64,000 nucleotides of DNA from CAVTWY01 sp963738615 (GCA_963738615.1 CAVTXI010000015.1:62001-126000); one strand, 5' to 3'. Counted from the first letter of the stretch, positions 26,259 to 37,991 are shown. Numbers and translations are program-made. The notes: generated by a model from the sequence alone, not told the origin.

Positions 26259-26564
26259 ATGTCTAACCGTATTTACGTCGGCAACCTTGCCTACTCGATC
26301 ACCGACGACTCGCTTCAGCAGCAATTCGCTGCTTTCGGCACCGTCGTCTCCGCCAAGGTCATGATGGACCGCGACTCCGGCCGCTCGAAGGGCTTCGGCT
26401 TCGTCGAGATGGAGTCCCCCACCGCGACCCAGGCTGCCATCCGCGGCCTTCATGGTCAATCGGTGGACGGTCGCGCGCTGGTTGTCAACGAAGCCCGCCC
26501 GCGTGAAGATCGCCCGGCCGGCGGTGGTGGTGGCGGCTACGGCGGCTCGCGCCAGCGCTACTGA
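26259..26564 (+). CDS. Single RRM-domain RNA-binding protein with glycine-rich tail
   Basis: A protein of 101 residues. The RRM has RNP2 (RIYVGNLAY, residues 4-9) and RNP1 (SKGFGFVEM, residues ~46-53). It ends in a short Gly-rich tail (GGGGGGYGGS). Bacterial proteins of this type are often cold-induced RNA chaperones. It follows infA on the same strand and is convergent with the adenosine deaminase gene. Confidence 0.93.
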   Translation: MSNRIYVGNLAYSITDDSLQQQFAAFGTVVSAKVMMDRDSGRSKGFGFVEMESPTATQAAIRGLHGQSVDGRALVVNEARPREDRPAGGGGGGYGGSRQRY

Positions 26565-26604
26565 TTCAAGATCGGCGGCGGGCAGCAGCCTGCCGTCGGC
26601 CGAA

Positions 26605-27621
26605 TCAAATCGCAGGCACCGCGTCCAGCTGTGCCTGCCACCGCGCCTTCGTCGCCACGTCGACGAAGCTCGCCTCGAAGCTGTTGCGCGCCAAGTCGCG
26701 CGCCTGCGCCAGCCCCATCGCGGGGTGCGCCGCAAACAGCGCCGAGAAGTTCGCATTGACGTATCCACCGAAGTAGGCCGGATCGTCGCTATTCACCGTG
26801 ACGCATAGGCCTCGCGCCAGCAATTGCGGCAGGGTGTGGTCTTCCATGCGCGCGAAGACCTTCAGCTTCGTATTGCTGAGAGGGCAGACGGTCAGCGGCA
26901 CACGCGTGCGCGCCAAGCGCTCGACCAGCGCGTCGCTTTCGACGCAGCGCACGCCGTGGTCGATGCGTTCGACCTTCAGCATGTCGAGCGCGCTCTCGAT
27001 GTAGGCCGCCGGCCCCTCCTCGCCCGCATGCGCCACCACGCGCAAGCCGAGCTCGCGGCACTTGGCGAACACGCGCGCGAACTTCTCGGGCGGATTGCCG
27101 CGCTCGCCGCTGTCCAGGCCCACGCCGATGAAGTGCTGCCGATGCGCAAGCGCCGCCTCGAGCGTGTCGAAGGCGCTGGCTTCGTCGAGATGGCGCAGGA
27201 AGCACAAGATCAGCGCCGTCGACATCCCCCACTGCGCCTGCGCCCGCTCGCACGCTCGCACCAGGCCGCGGACCACCGTGCCGATGTCGATGTCGCGCTC
27301 GGTGTGCGTCTGCGGGTCGAAGAAGATCTCGGCGTGCACCACGTTGTCGTCGTGCGCACGCTCGAGGTAGGCCCAGCACAGGTCATCGAAATCCTGCTCG
27401 GTGATCAACACGCTCGCACCGGCGTAGTAGATGTCGAGGAACGACTGCAGGTCGCTGAACTCGTAGGCGGCGCGCAGCGCCTCGACGCTCGGATACGGCA
27501 GCGTCACGCGGTTGCGTTTGGCCAGTGCGAAGGCCAGCTCAGGCTCGAGCGTGCCTTCGATGTGGACGTGCAGTTCCGCCTTCGGCATGGCGGCAAGGAA
27601 CTGCTGGAGCGCAGGCGTCAC
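26605..27621 (-). CDS. add: Adenosine/adenine deaminase
   Basis: A zinc amidohydrolase of 338 residues. The metal and active-site motifs are in order: PKAELHVHIEGTL (HxH), VVAHAGEEGP (His), the catalytic RIDHGVRC segment and NSDDPAYFGGYV (Asp pair). Some bacterial members of this length act on adenine rather than adenosine, so the exact base is open. The start is 5 bases after the stop of the BMP-family nucleoside-binding lipoprotein, so uptake and deamination of purines are probably co-expressed. Confidence 0.92.
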   Translation of the reverse strand: MTPALQQFLAAMPKAELHVHIEGTLEPELAFALAKRNRVTLPYPSVEALRAAYEFSDLQSFLDIYYAGASVLITEQDFDDLCWAYLERAHDDNVVHAEIFFDPQTHTERDIDIGTVVRGLVRACERAQAQWGMSTALILCFLRHLDEASAFDTLEAALAHRQHFIGVGLDSGERGNPPEKFARVFAKCRELGLRVVAHAGEEGPAAYIESALDMLKVERIDHGVRCVESDALVERLARTRVPLTVCPLSNTKLKVFARMEDHTLPQLLARGLCVTVNSDDPAYFGGYVNANFSALFAAHPAMGLAQARDLARNSFEASFVDVATKARWQAQLDAVPAI

Positions 27622-27625
27622 AGGA

Positions 27626-28786
27626 TCACTTCCCCGTCGGAACCTTCCCTTCCACGCCCTTCACGTAGAAGTTGATGCCCAGCATGAACTTGTCGTCGGG
27701 CGTCTGGTCCTTCTCGACCATCGTCTTGCCGTCCTGGTCGACGACCGGGCCCTTCCACGGGTGGAAGCTGCCGTCCTTCAGTCCGGCCTTGATCTTGTCG
27801 ACCTGCGCCTTGGTCTCGGCGGGTACCTTGTCGCTGACGTTGACCATGTCGATCGCGCCTTCCTTGACGCCCCACCACACCTGGTGCGTCTTCCACGTGC
27901 CGTCCAGCGCCGCCTTCACCGCGCTCTTGTAGTACGGCGCCCAATCGATGATCGCGCTGCCCAGGTGCGCTTCTTTCGCCAGGTGGCTCATGTCGCTGTC
28001 CCAGCCGAACGCGAGCTTCTGGTTCTTCTCGGCGGTCTGAAGCACCGCGCCCGAGTCGGTGTTCTGGAACAGGACGTCGGCGCCCTGATTGATGAGGCTC
28101 TGTGCGGCTTCACCTTCCTTCGGCGGGTCGAACCACTTGCCGATCCAGACGACCTTGGTCTTGATGTTCGGGTTCTGCGTCTGCGCACCCATCGTGAAGC
28201 TGTTGATGTTGCGGATCACCTCGGGGATCGGGATCGAGCCGACCACGCCGAGCGTGCCGCTCTTCGTCATCTTGCCGGCGATCACGCCTGCCATGTACGA
28301 GCCTTCGTAGGTGCGGCTGTCGTAGGTGCGCATGTTCTCGCCGGTTTTGAAGCCAGTGGCATGCTCGAACTTCACGTCCTTGAAGTCAGGTGCGACCTTC
28401 AGCATCGGGTCCATGTAGCCGAAAGTGGTGCCGAAGATCATGTTCGCGCCGTCGGTCGCGAACTGGCGGATCACGCGCTCGGCGTCGGCCGATTCGGGCA
28501 CGTTCTCGGCCATCACGGTCGTGACCTTCGCGCCGAACTCGGCTTCAATCGCCTTGCGGCCTTTGTCGTGCGCGAAGGTCCAGCCGGCATCGCCGACCGG
28601 GCCGACGTAAGCGAATGCGATCTTCAATGGCGCAGCAGATGCTGGTGCAGTCGCAGCCGGTGCGGCCGCTGGTGCAGGCGCCGCCGCCGCGGGCTTGGCC
28701 TCTTCCTTCTTGCCGCAGGCCGACATGAACAGCAACGCGGTGGCTGCCAGGGCAGTCACACGCCACGACGAAGGAAACGGGTTCAT
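27626..28786 (-). CDS. BMP-family nucleoside-binding lipoprotein of an ABC importer
   Basis: A protein of 386 residues with a lipoprotein signal peptide (lipobox FMSAC, Cys ~22), an Ala/Pro-rich linker (residues ~30-52), then the BMP/PnrA fold: KIAFAYVGPVGDAGWTFAHDKGR, GTTFGYMDPM, RTYDSRTYEGSYMAGVIAGKMTKSGTLGVVGSIPIPEVIRNIN, ADVLFQNTDSGAVLQ. BMP proteins bind purine nucleosides. The ATG at 28786 starts the signal peptide. The matching permeases and ATPase are at 30590-34089 on the same strand, separated from it by two PEP-CTERM genes on the other strand. Confidence 0.93.
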   Translation of the reverse strand: MNPFPSSWRVTALAATALLFMSACGKKEEAKPAAAAPAPAAAPAATAPASAAPLKIAFAYVGPVGDAGWTFAHDKGRKAIEAEFGAKVTTVMAENVPESADAERVIRQFATDGANMIFGTTFGYMDPMLKVAPDFKDVKFEHATGFKTGENMRTYDSRTYEGSYMAGVIAGKMTKSGTLGVVGSIPIPEVIRNINSFTMGAQTQNPNIKTKVVWIGKWFDPPKEGEAAQSLINQGADVLFQNTDSGAVLQTAEKNQKLAFGWDSDMSHLAKEAHLGSAIIDWAPYYKSAVKAALDGTWKTHQVWWGVKEGAIDMVNVSDKVPAETKAQVDKIKAGLKDGSFHPWKGPVVDQDGKTMVEKDQTPDDKFMLGINFYVKGVEGKVPTGK

Positions 28787-28983
28787 CCAATGAGCTCCGA
28801 TTTGTTGCAAGGGGTGAGGAAGCAATCATTATGTGCGGCTGGCCCAGCACGTTCCCGATCGTGGACACGCTTTCGACCATGCCGCAGGCATGCCCGCGTT
28901 CAGGGGCTACGGCTGCGAGCTGCGAGCTAGTCGACTCCTACACTTCGCGCCCCCGACCTCATCGTTACACGGAAGACGACACC

Positions 28984-29688
28984 ATGAACAACCGCATCGC
29001 CGCGCGTATCGCCGCAGCGCTCCTGGCGAGCGGCACAGCATCGCTGGCGCTCGCCGAAGCCAGGCTCACACTGACGCCGACATCAACACGCTGCGTGACG
29101 ATTCGCGACGACCGTGGGACCGTGACGCAAACCGTGGCCGACTGCGCTCCAGGTCCGTCTTTCACGGTCTTCTCGTCCGTGGGCACCTCGGGCAGCGCCC
29201 GCAGCTTCATCGAGCTGACCTACCAGTTCAGCTACCAGGACGACGGGCTCGCGCTGCCATCAGCAATCACGCTCGACACCGCGGACTACATCGCGCAGGG
29301 GGGCACGGTTTCGGGCCTGCCCCCACGGGTGACGTTCGAATCCGCCACGGTCGCGGTTGACGTCACGTCGAGCTTCGGCCCGAATCCTGCCGGACCGGGT
29401 TACGCGATCAGCGCGATTGGCACGAACGCCCCGGCCGGCAGTCTGAGCATCGTCGATGGTTATCTGATGTTCGGTCTGAACAACCGCGCTGACAACTTCT
29501 CGGGAACGCTCACCGTGAACGTTGGTGTCACGGCGTTCGCGTTCTCCGACACGGCGACGGTCACCGCTGTATCGATCACGCCCGCCCTCGCGGCGATCCC
29601 CGAACCGTCGACCTTGGCACTGCTGATCGGTGGCCTCGTGCCGCTGGCGCTGCGGCGGCGGCGCTGGCGACGCGCGGTGCCGCACTGA
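28984..29688 (+). CDS. PEP-CTERM sorted secreted protein (copy 1)
   Basis: A protein of 234 residues with a signal peptide (IAARIAAALLASGTASLALA), a beta-rich middle and a C-terminal sorting signal: IPEPSTLALLIGGLVPLALRRRRWRR, that is a PEP motif, a hydrophobic helix and Arg cluster. PEP-CTERM proteins are processed by an exosortase and delivered to the cell surface or matrix. No exosortase gene is in the window. The mature start ARLTLTPTSTRC resembles that of the next gene, so the two are duplicates. Confidence 0.85.
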   Translation: MNNRIAARIAAALLASGTASLALAEARLTLTPTSTRCVTIRDDRGTVTQTVADCAPGPSFTVFSSVGTSGSARSFIELTYQFSYQDDGLALPSAITLDTADYIAQGGTVSGLPPRVTFESATVAVDVTSSFGPNPAGPGYAISAIGTNAPAGSLSIVDGYLMFGLNNRADNFSGTLTVNVGVTAFAFSDTATVTAVSITPALAAIPEPSTLALLIGGLVPLALRRRRWRRAVPH

Positions 29689-29841
29689 CCGGCCGATAGC
29701 CGGACGCAGGAGGTCGTCGTTGCTCGATCGCGCCGCTCGGCGAGGGTTGCGCCGCACCGTCAGCCACCATCGCCTGATTGATGATGCTCAATCACGGCGC
29801 CCTGTGTTGCGAACACCATGGATCTTCTTGCAGGAGAAAGC

Positions 29842-30600
29842 ATGGGCACCCAAACATCGATCGCCGCTGCGCTCGCACTTGCGGCAATGCTGGGAACATG
29901 GACAAACGCGAAGGCCGATGCCAGCCTGACGCTGACGCCGGTCTCGTCGCGGTGCCACTCGTTCGAAGCGGGCGTCCGCTGGGGCGGCCGCCCTGGCGAA
30001 GGCTGGGTGCCGTACACGCAGACCAGTTCGCGCGATTGCGATCCGGGTTCGGCGGGTGCGGTCTGGATCGTCAACAGCCGGTCGATGTCGATCCCCGGCG
30101 CCTTGCGCAACTGGATCGAGGTCGTCTACGACTTCACCTATACCGACGACGGGTTGCCCCTGGAGGGGCCGACGAGATTCGAGTTCGGATCGCTCGAGGT
30201 CCAGGTGGACGGCCATGGCTACAACTCGAGTGGCCCCGGCATCATCGTTGCCATCAGCGCGTCGGGCGACTCCTTGCCGCCCGAAGGTCTCGAGTGGTAC
30301 CCGCCCTGGTGGCAACCAACCTCCGGGGCACCGATCTGGCACCCGGAGTACTCTGCGCATCTTGGCCGCAACGACCATCCCGATCAAATCTCAGGGCGCC
30401 TCACCATCAATGTCAGCGTGACGCCGTACGCCACGCAGGATATGGCTTACATCACTGACATCGACGTGCGCGGCAGCGTAGCAGCAGTCCCCGAGCCGGG
30501 CACCTGGGCGTTGTCGCTCGCCGGCCTTGCCGTCTTCGCTCTCGGTGCGTGGCGGCGCCAACGCACATCAGACGCCGCGCCTTCGCCGGCTACGGCGTGA
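29842..30600 (+). CDS. PEP-CTERM sorted secreted protein (copy 2)
   Basis: A protein of 252 residues with a signal peptide (SIAAALALAAMLGTWTNAKA), mature start ASLTLTPVSSRC and the C-terminal signal VPEPGTWALSLAGLAVFALGAWRRQR. Middle segments parallel copy 1 (IEVVYDFTYTDDGLPL against IELTYQFSYQDDGLAL). I chose the ATG at 29842, preceded by AGGAG, rather than 29818. Its 3' end overlaps the end of the convergent permease gene by about 11 bases. Confidence 0.85.
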   Translation: MGTQTSIAAALALAAMLGTWTNAKADASLTLTPVSSRCHSFEAGVRWGGRPGEGWVPYTQTSSRDCDPGSAGAVWIVNSRSMSIPGALRNWIEVVYDFTYTDDGLPLEGPTRFEFGSLEVQVDGHGYNSSGPGIIVAISASGDSLPPEGLEWYPPWWQPTSGAPIWHPEYSAHLGRNDHPDQISGRLTINVSVTPYATQDMAYITDIDVRGSVAAVPEPGTWALSLAGLAVFALGAWRRQRTSDAAPSPATA

Positions 30601-31506
30601 ACGGCTTGCCCAGCGACGCCGGCATGTTCGCCCGGATCCACGCCGCGTTGCTCGAGATCAGCACCAAGCACGACGATCGTGGCGACGTAGGGCAGCATCG
30701 TCAGGAACTGGCTCGCGCACCTGCACGCCCTGCCCTTGCAGGTGGAACTGCAGCATCGTCACGCCGCCGAAGAGATACGCGCCGAGCAACACACGCAGCG
30801 GGCGCCACGTCGCGAAGGCCGTCAGCGCAAGAGCGATCCAGCCCTTGCCGGCCACCATGCCTTCGACCCACAAGGGCGTGTAGACCACCGACAGGTACGC
30901 GCCCGCGACGCCGCACAACGCGCCGCCCACCATGATGGCCGCCATGCGGATCATGCGCACCGGGTAGCCCAGCGCATGCGCCGACTCGGGCGATTCACCG
31001 ACCGCGCGCAGCACCAGGCCGCTGCGGCTTTTGCCGAGCCACCACGCGACGGCGACGGCCAGCGCGACGGCGATCCACACCATCGGGTGCTGCTTGAACA
31101 GCACGGTGCCGACGAACGGAAGGTCGCCCAGGCCGAACAGGTCCGGCGGCGCACGCGAGCCGAGCTGTTCGCGCGTGTAGGGCTGCCCCACGAACGCCGA
31201 CAGCCCCGCGCCGAAGATCGTCAGCGCCAGCCCGGTGGCGTACTGGTTGGCCGTCAAGCCAGACCACGAGCACACCGAACGCCGCCGCCAACAGCGCACC
31301 GACCAGCGCGCCAGCACCGAACGCCAGCACGTCGCTGCCGGTGTGCACCGCAGCCGCGAAGCCGGCAACCGCGGCGCACAGCATGATGCCTTCGGCGCCG
31401 AGGTTCAACACGCCCGCGCGTTCGTTGATCAAAGGCCCAGCGCGGCGATCGCGAGCACGGTGCCCGCCGCCAGCGTCGACCCGAGCAGCAGTGCAAGTTC
31501 GTTCAT
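30590..31506 (-). CDS. Nucleoside ABC transporter permease 2 (BMP type), frameshifted
   Basis: About 305 residues of the second BMP-transporter permease, starting MNELALLLGSTLAAGTVLAIAALG and continuing INERAGVLNLGAEGIMLCAAV, ANQYATGLALTIFGAGLSAF, SHALGYP-like EPSAHALGYPVRMIRMAAIM and ending MPASLGKPFTP. Four single-base shifts break it: a missing T near 31430 and one extra base each near 31250, 30715 and 30660. Every piece keeps family similarity, and all breaks are repaired by one base, so errors are likelier than decay. Its ATG overlaps the stop of permease 1. Confidence 0.82.
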
Positions 31507-32569
31507 GCCGAAGTCACCGCGCGCGGCACGCGCCGCAGCCGCTGGTGGATGAAGGTGTCGCACGCCAGCAGGCAGAACAGCAGCAGGCCCTGGAAGACGC
31601 CCGTCACCGACTTGGGCAGTTGCATGCGTGACTGCGCGAGTTCGCCGCCGATGACGAACATGCTCATCAGCACCGCCGCGAACACCACGCCCACCGGATG
31701 CAGCCGCCCGACGAAGGCGACGATGATCGCCGCGAAGCCGTAGCCCGCGGGCACGTACGGCGTGAGCTGCCCGATCGGGCCGGCAACTTCGAGCGCACCC
31801 GCCAGGCCCGCGAGCCCGCCCGACGACAAGCAGCACCGTCCACAGGTTGGCGCGCGCGCTGAAGCCCGCATACGTTGCCGCCGCCGGCGCCAGCCCGCTC
31901 ACCTGCGCCTGGAACCCGCGCAGGCTGCGGAACAGGAACAGCGCCATCGCGACCACCGCCGCCAGCGCGACGAACACGCCGACGTTGACGCGCCAGCCCT
32001 GCACGAGCCTGGGCACCTGCGTGCTCGCAGGGAAGGTGATCGACTGCGGGAAGTTGAAACCGGCCGGGTCCTTCCACGGCCCATAGACCAGATAGCCCAG
32101 CAGCATCTCGGCCACGTACACAAGCATCAGGCTGACGAGAATTTCGTTGGCGTTGAAGCGATCACGCAGCAACGCGACCAACGCCGCCCACGCCATGCCG
32201 CCGATCACGCCGGCCACGAGAACCACCACCACGATGGCGCGCGATGTGTCGGCCCCCGCCTGAATCGCGATGCCGCCCGCGCAGACAGCACCGAGGATGT
32301 ATTGCCCTTCGGCACCGATGTTCCACACGTTGGCGCGGTAGCACAACGAAAGGCCCAGCGCGATCAGCACCAGCGGCACGGCCTTCATCGCGATTTCGCT
32401 CCACGCATAGCCGCTGCGGATCGGCTCCCAGAAGAACATCGCCAAGCCCCTGGCCGGGTCTTTGCCCAACGCGACGAAGAGCAGCGCGCCGAACAGCACC
32501 GTCAACGCCAACGCAATCAGCGGCGACGCGATCACCATCGCGTTCGAAGGCGTGCCGCGGGGTTCGAAC

Positions 32570-32577
<8 letters not shown>
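31503..32577 (-). CDS. Nucleoside ABC transporter permease 1 (BMP type), frameshifted
   Basis: About 357 residues, with around ten hydrophobic segments and the family's LCYRANVWNIGAEGQYILGAV and DRFNANEILVSLMLVYVAE. One extra base near 31822 breaks the frame between NLWTVLLV and SGGLAGLAGALEVAGPIGQL. The GTG at 32577 (VFRFEPRGTPS) was chosen because this N terminus is typical of the family; it overlaps the ATPase stop by 8 bases. It is expected to form the inner-membrane channel with permease 2. Confidence 0.85.
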
Positions 32578-34089
<1,512 letters not shown>

Positions 34090-34093
34090 GCCG

Positions 34094-35109
34094 TCACGCC
34101 TTCGCGCCCACGCGAACCACCGTGCGGCCCTTGACCTTGCCCTGAATGAAATCGTCGAACACCGACGGCAGCGCGGCAAGGTCGATCGTCCGCGTGACTT
34201 CGGCAAGATGCCGCGGCCGCAGATCACTCGCCAGACGGTCCCACACGCGCTGGCGCAGCGGAAAGTCGACGTAGCCCGAATCGATGCCCAGCAGGCTGAC
34301 GCCGCGCAGGATGAACGGAAACACCGTCGTGTCGAGCTTGATGCTGGCCGCGTTGCCGATGCTGGCGACCGTGCCGGCCTGCTTCATCGTCGCCAGCACC
34401 CAATGCAGGATCGGCCCGCCGACGTTGTCGACCGCGCCGGCCCACTGCGACGCTTCGAGCGGGCGCACTTTCGTGTGATCGATGCTCGACGTGAGCTTCA
34501 CCTCGGCAGCACCCAGGCCGCGCAAGTAGTCCTGCTCGTGCTTCCTTGCCGGTGAGCGCGACCACGTGGTAGCCGCAGCCGCGCCAGCATGTCGACCGCC
34601 AGGCCGCCGACGCCGCCGGTAGCACCGGTGACGATCACGGGACCCTTGTCGGGTGACAGGCCGTTGTCTTCCATGCGCACGATGCCCAGCGCTGCAGTGA
34701 AGCCGGCGGTGCCAAGCGCCATCGACTCGAAAGCGGTCAGCCCGGCCGGCAGCTTCAATGCCCACTTCGCGGGTACGCGCGCGTACTCGGCATAACCGCC
34801 GTGGTGCGCGACGCCGATGTCGAAGCTGGTGGCGATGACGGTGTCGCCGGCCTTGTAGCGAGCGTCGCTGCTGCCGACCACCTCGCCGACCATGTCGATG
34901 CCGCCGACACACGGGAAGCGCCGGATGATTTTGCCGGTGCCGGTGGCGGCCAAAGCGTCCTTGTAGTTGATGCTCGAGTAAAGCACCCGCAGCGTGATCT
35001 CGCCGGGGTCGAGCTGCGAGGCGTTCAAGCGCGCGAGCGTGCCGCGTGCTTTGCCCTCGGCATCCTTGTCGATCACGAGGGCCTGGAAGCTGTCGGGAAT
35101 CATGTGCAT
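34094..35109 (-). CDS. acuI: YhdH/AcuI-type medium-chain NADPH oxidoreductase, frameshifted
   Basis: About 338 residues of the quinone-oxidoreductase-like branch of the zinc-alcohol-dehydrogenase family; AcuI reduces acryloyl-CoA. Segments: NYKDALAATGTGKIIRRFP, GGIDMVGEVVGS, the nucleotide-binding VTGATGGVGGLAVDML, SQWAGAVDNVGG and the C-terminal HLAEVTRTIDLAALP. Two extra bases, near 34565 and 34535, break the frame around the codons for GYHVVALTGKEHEQDYL. The gene starts 4 bases beyond the start of the transporter operon and may be co-transcribed with it. The substrate is assigned by family only. Confidence 0.82.
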
Positions 35110-35117
35110 GTTCCTTG

Positions 35118-35441
35118 TCAGGGGCTGACGACGATGTCGTTGCGCACGTCTTTCACACCCGACGTGGCGCGCGCCACTTCTGCGGCGCGCTCGCGTTGCG
35201 CCTGCGTCTTCACCGTGCCCGTCAGCCTGACGACGCTGGCGAGCGTGTCGACGCGAAGCTGGAACGCGCGGATGACGTCGTCTTCGATCAGACGCGTCTT
35301 CACGCGCGTGGTGGTGGCGGCGTCGTCGACGTATTCGCCCACCGACTGCTGGCCGCGCGACGCGCAGCCCGCAGCAACAAGAGCCAGGGCCGCAGCGACC
35401 GACGCGGTCGCCCTTGGGATGAAGATTCTTCGCGTGAACAT
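35118..35441 (-). CDS. BON-domain lipoprotein
   Basis: A protein of 107 residues with a lipoprotein signal peptide (lipobox VAAGC, Cys ~26) and one BON domain: DAATTTRVKTRLIEDDVIRAFQLRVDTLASVVRLTG and EVARATSGVKDVRNDIVV. BON proteins associate with membranes or peptidoglycan and are frequent in osmotic and envelope stress responses. It lies between the oxidoreductase and a sensor kinase on the same strand. Confidence 0.88.
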   Translation of the reverse strand: MFTRRIFIPRATASVAAALALVAAGCASRGQQSVGEYVDDAATTTRVKTRLIEDDVIRAFQLRVDTLASVVRLTGTVKTQAQRERAAEVARATSGVKDVRNDIVVSP

Positions 35442-35459
35442 CGGGGCTCCAGTTGTCCG

Positions 35460-36845
35460 TCAGGTCGTGGATCGTGAATCAACAGGCAGCGCCGACGAGG
35501 CGTCCGCCGTCACGGGGATGGTCGCCGTCAGCAGCGTGTCGCCACGGTGGCTGCGCACGACCATATGGCCGCCGAGCGATTCGACACGAAAACGCATGCC
35601 CGACAAGCCGTGGGCGCCGACGTCGATGCTCGCGGGGTCGAAGCCCACGCCGTCGTCGTGAACCGCGACATCGATGTGTCGGTGGCTCGACGACAGCGAC
35701 ACCCGCGCATGACGTGCCTGGGCATGCCGGGAGACGTTCGTCAGCGCCTCTTGCACGAAACGATAAACCGTCAACGCCGCCTCGGGCGACGCTTCGACCG
35801 GCACCAGGTCGGCTTGGATCGGCACGCCCAGGCGCTCCTGGGTCTCGCGAACGAGGATCTCGATGGCCGGTACCAGCCCCAGGTTGTTGAGCGCCGACGG
35901 GCGCAGGTTTTCGATGATGCGGCGCTTCAGCGCGATGCCGTCGTTGAGCATCGCGTTGAGGTGGGCGATACGCGCCTCGAGGTCGGTGCCCGTCGGCAGC
36001 TTGGGCTTCAGCCGCGCCACATCGAGCTTGGCCGCGGTCAGCAGTGCGCCCAATTCGTCGTGCAGTTCGCGCGCCAGCATCGCGCGTTCGTCCTCGACCG
36101 CGGTCTGCAGGTGGCTGGCCAGCGCGCGCAACTGCCGCGTGCGCTGCGCCACGGTCGACTCGAGCCGCTCGCGTTCACGCTCGAACGCCTGACGCTGCTC
36201 CTCCTGCTGGCGATGCAGGCGCATCGACGCTTGACGAAAGGCGCCCGCGCCGATCAGCGCGGCCAGCGTCATGACGATCACACCCGAGCGCCCGAAGGTC
36301 AACGCTCCGAAAAAGCGGTCGCGTTCATCGCGCAGGCTGGCGGCTTCGCGCGTCAGCAGCGCACGTGCGGCGGGGTCGGCCTCTTCCACGAGACGCCGCG
36401 CGACTTCTTGGTCGAGCAGGGTGTTGGCCCCCTGGACGTCGCCGGTCTCGCGTACCTGCATCACACGCACCATCTGTTCGATGCGGGCGGCATAGATCCG
36501 CTCGAGGCGGACGAAGTCATCGCGCACGTTCGCGTCGGCGAGCGTGTAGCGTGAGCGCAGGTCATCCATCTCGCGGTTCATGGCCCGGCGCGCCGTGTCG
36601 AATCGCTCGCGGAAGTTCTGGTCGCCCGTCATCACAACGCCGCGATAGCTCAGGTCGAGATCCGCCGCCGCGAGCTGCAGGCGGTGAATCGACCAGCGTG
36701 CGGTGTTGATCTCCACGGCCTGCGCCGCGCTGGTGCGCGCGACGCGGTACGCGATCTCGCTGGTCAAGATGGTCAGGACCGCGAAGCCGATCGCGATCGG
36801 CCAGACCAGCCGGCTGCGGATGAGGCGATTGACGAGATGGGTCAT
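35460..36845 (-). CDS. CHASE3-type sensor histidine kinase (HisKA_3/NarL class)
   Basis: A protein of 461 residues. Two membrane helices (residues ~13-33 and ~187-205) flank a periplasmic CHASE3-like helical domain (STARWSIHRLQLAAADLDLSYRGVVMTGDQNFRERFD). Then come a coiled coil, the dimerisation/phosphoacceptor segment AMLARELHDELGALLTAAKLDV (the phosphorylated His in RELHDE) and a HATPase with NVSRHAQA and VHDDGVGFDP. It starts 65 bases from, and divergent to, a LuxR-type response regulator that is its obvious partner. The signal is unknown. Confidence 0.93.
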   Translation of the reverse strand: MTHLVNRLIRSRLVWPIAIGFAVLTILTSEIAYRVARTSAAQAVEINTARWSIHRLQLAAADLDLSYRGVVMTGDQNFRERFDTARRAMNREMDDLRSRYTLADANVRDDFVRLERIYAARIEQMVRVMQVRETGDVQGANTLLDQEVARRLVEEADPAARALLTREAASLRDERDRFFGALTFGRSGVIVMTLAALIGAGAFRQASMRLHRQQEEQRQAFERERERLESTVAQRTRQLRALASHLQTAVEDERAMLARELHDELGALLTAAKLDVARLKPKLPTGTDLEARIAHLNAMLNDGIALKRRIIENLRPSALNNLGLVPAIEILVRETQERLGVPIQADLVPVEASPEAALTVYRFVQEALTNVSRHAQARHARVSLSSSHRHIDVAVHDDGVGFDPASIDVGAHGLSGMRFRVESLGGHMVVRSHRGDTLLTATIPVTADASSALPVDSRSTT

Positions 36846-36910
36846 GAGGCGCCGGCTCGGGCGCGAACCTACAATCGTTTGAAATCGGTCTCACGACGTT
36901 TCCGAGCGCC

Positions 36911-37543
36911 ATGATCAATGTCGCCATCATCGACGATCACGCGATCGTTCGGGCAGGGTTGAAGCAGTTTCTGTCGGAGCAGATCGACATCCGTGTGGTC
37001 GCCGAGGGCACCAGCGGGCGCGACGCGGTCGACATCGTACGCGCGGGTGACGTGTCCGTGATCCTGCTCGACGTGTCCATGCCCGACCAGAACGGCGTTG
37101 ATGCGCTGGCGGCGATCCGCGCACGCAACGCCAACATCCCCGTACTCATCCTCAGCGGCTTCCCGGCGCAGCAGTACGCCACCGTCTTGCTGCGCCAAGG
37201 CGCGTCGGGCTACATCGGCAAGGACTGCGACCCTGACGAGCTGGTGGCGGCCATCCGAACCGTGGCGCTGGGTCGTCGCTACATCACCGCGCCCGTGGCC
37301 GAGATGCTGGCTTCGTCGCTCGGCGATGACGCCTCGCGGGCGCCGCACGAGCGGCTGTCCGAGCGAGAGTTGCAGGTGTTCCTGCGTCTGGCCCAGGGCG
37401 AAACGATCGGGCAGATCGCCGACAGCCTGTCGCTGAGCGTCAAGACCGTCAGCACCTTCCGATCGCGGTTGATGGAAAAGCTGAAGCTGCACACCAACAG
37501 CGACCTGACCTACTACGCCCTCAAGCACGGGCTGATCAAGTAG
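36911..37543 (+). CDS. NarL/LuxR-family response regulator
   Basis: A protein of 210 residues: receiver domain with acidic pocket VAIIDDHAIVRAG, phospho-acceptor Asp in VILLDVSMPDQNGVDAL and Lys in SGYIGKDCDPDEL, then a C-terminal HTH (LSERELQVFLRLAQGETIGQIADSLSLSVKTVSTFRSRLMEKLK). It is a transcription regulator, divergent from the sensor kinase at 36845; the 65-base gap should hold both promoters. Confidence 0.95.
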   Translation: MINVAIIDDHAIVRAGLKQFLSEQIDIRVVAEGTSGRDAVDIVRAGDVSVILLDVSMPDQNGVDALAAIRARNANIPVLILSGFPAQQYATVLLRQGASGYIGKDCDPDELVAAIRTVALGRRYITAPVAEMLASSLGDDASRAPHERLSERELQVFLRLAQGETIGQIADSLSLSVKTVSTFRSRLMEKLKLHTNSDLTYYALKHGLIK

Positions 37544-37573
37544 CGCACCAAGTAGCGCACCGCAGCGCAACCA

Positions 37574-37991
37574 TCAGACGCCGATGTCGCCTTCCCGCGC
37601 GGCCGGCACGTTGATGCGCCCGAGCAGGTTCTCGCAGAAATCGATCAACGCATCGATCTCGCCGGACTTGTCGAAGACCCGTGATGCACCCAGAGCTCAT
37701 TGCGCGCGAACGCACCTCGGCCGTGGCGAAGTTGCTGAGCACGACGAAGTGACGCCCTGCCCGCTTGAGGTCGGGCCGGCGCAGTACGCCCAGGCCGGTG
37801 CCTTCGCGCAGGACCACGTCGACGATGACGAGGTCCACGCGCAGCGTCAGGTCCGACAGCACCCGCACCGCCTCGGCTTCGGTATCGGCCACACCGACGA
37901 CCTTCACCGACGTCAGATCCTCGAGTGTCGACACGAGGTTCTGTCGAATGACCGGGCTGTCTTCGATGACGAAGGTGTAGAGCGTCTTCAC
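37574..37991 (-). CDS. Stand-alone receiver-domain response regulator, frameshifted
   Basis: About 138 residues with only a receiver domain: LYTFVIEDSPVIRQNLVSTLED, Asp in DLVIVDVVLREGTGLGVLR and FVVLSNFATAEVRS. One extra G in a G run near 37688 breaks the frame at SSG; in the other frame the protein continues ASRVFDKSGEIDALIDFCENLL and ends REGDIGV at 37574. The Lys in DKSGE completes the phosphorylation site. GTG 37991 is the likely start. It is convergent with the LuxR-type regulator. Confidence 0.8.
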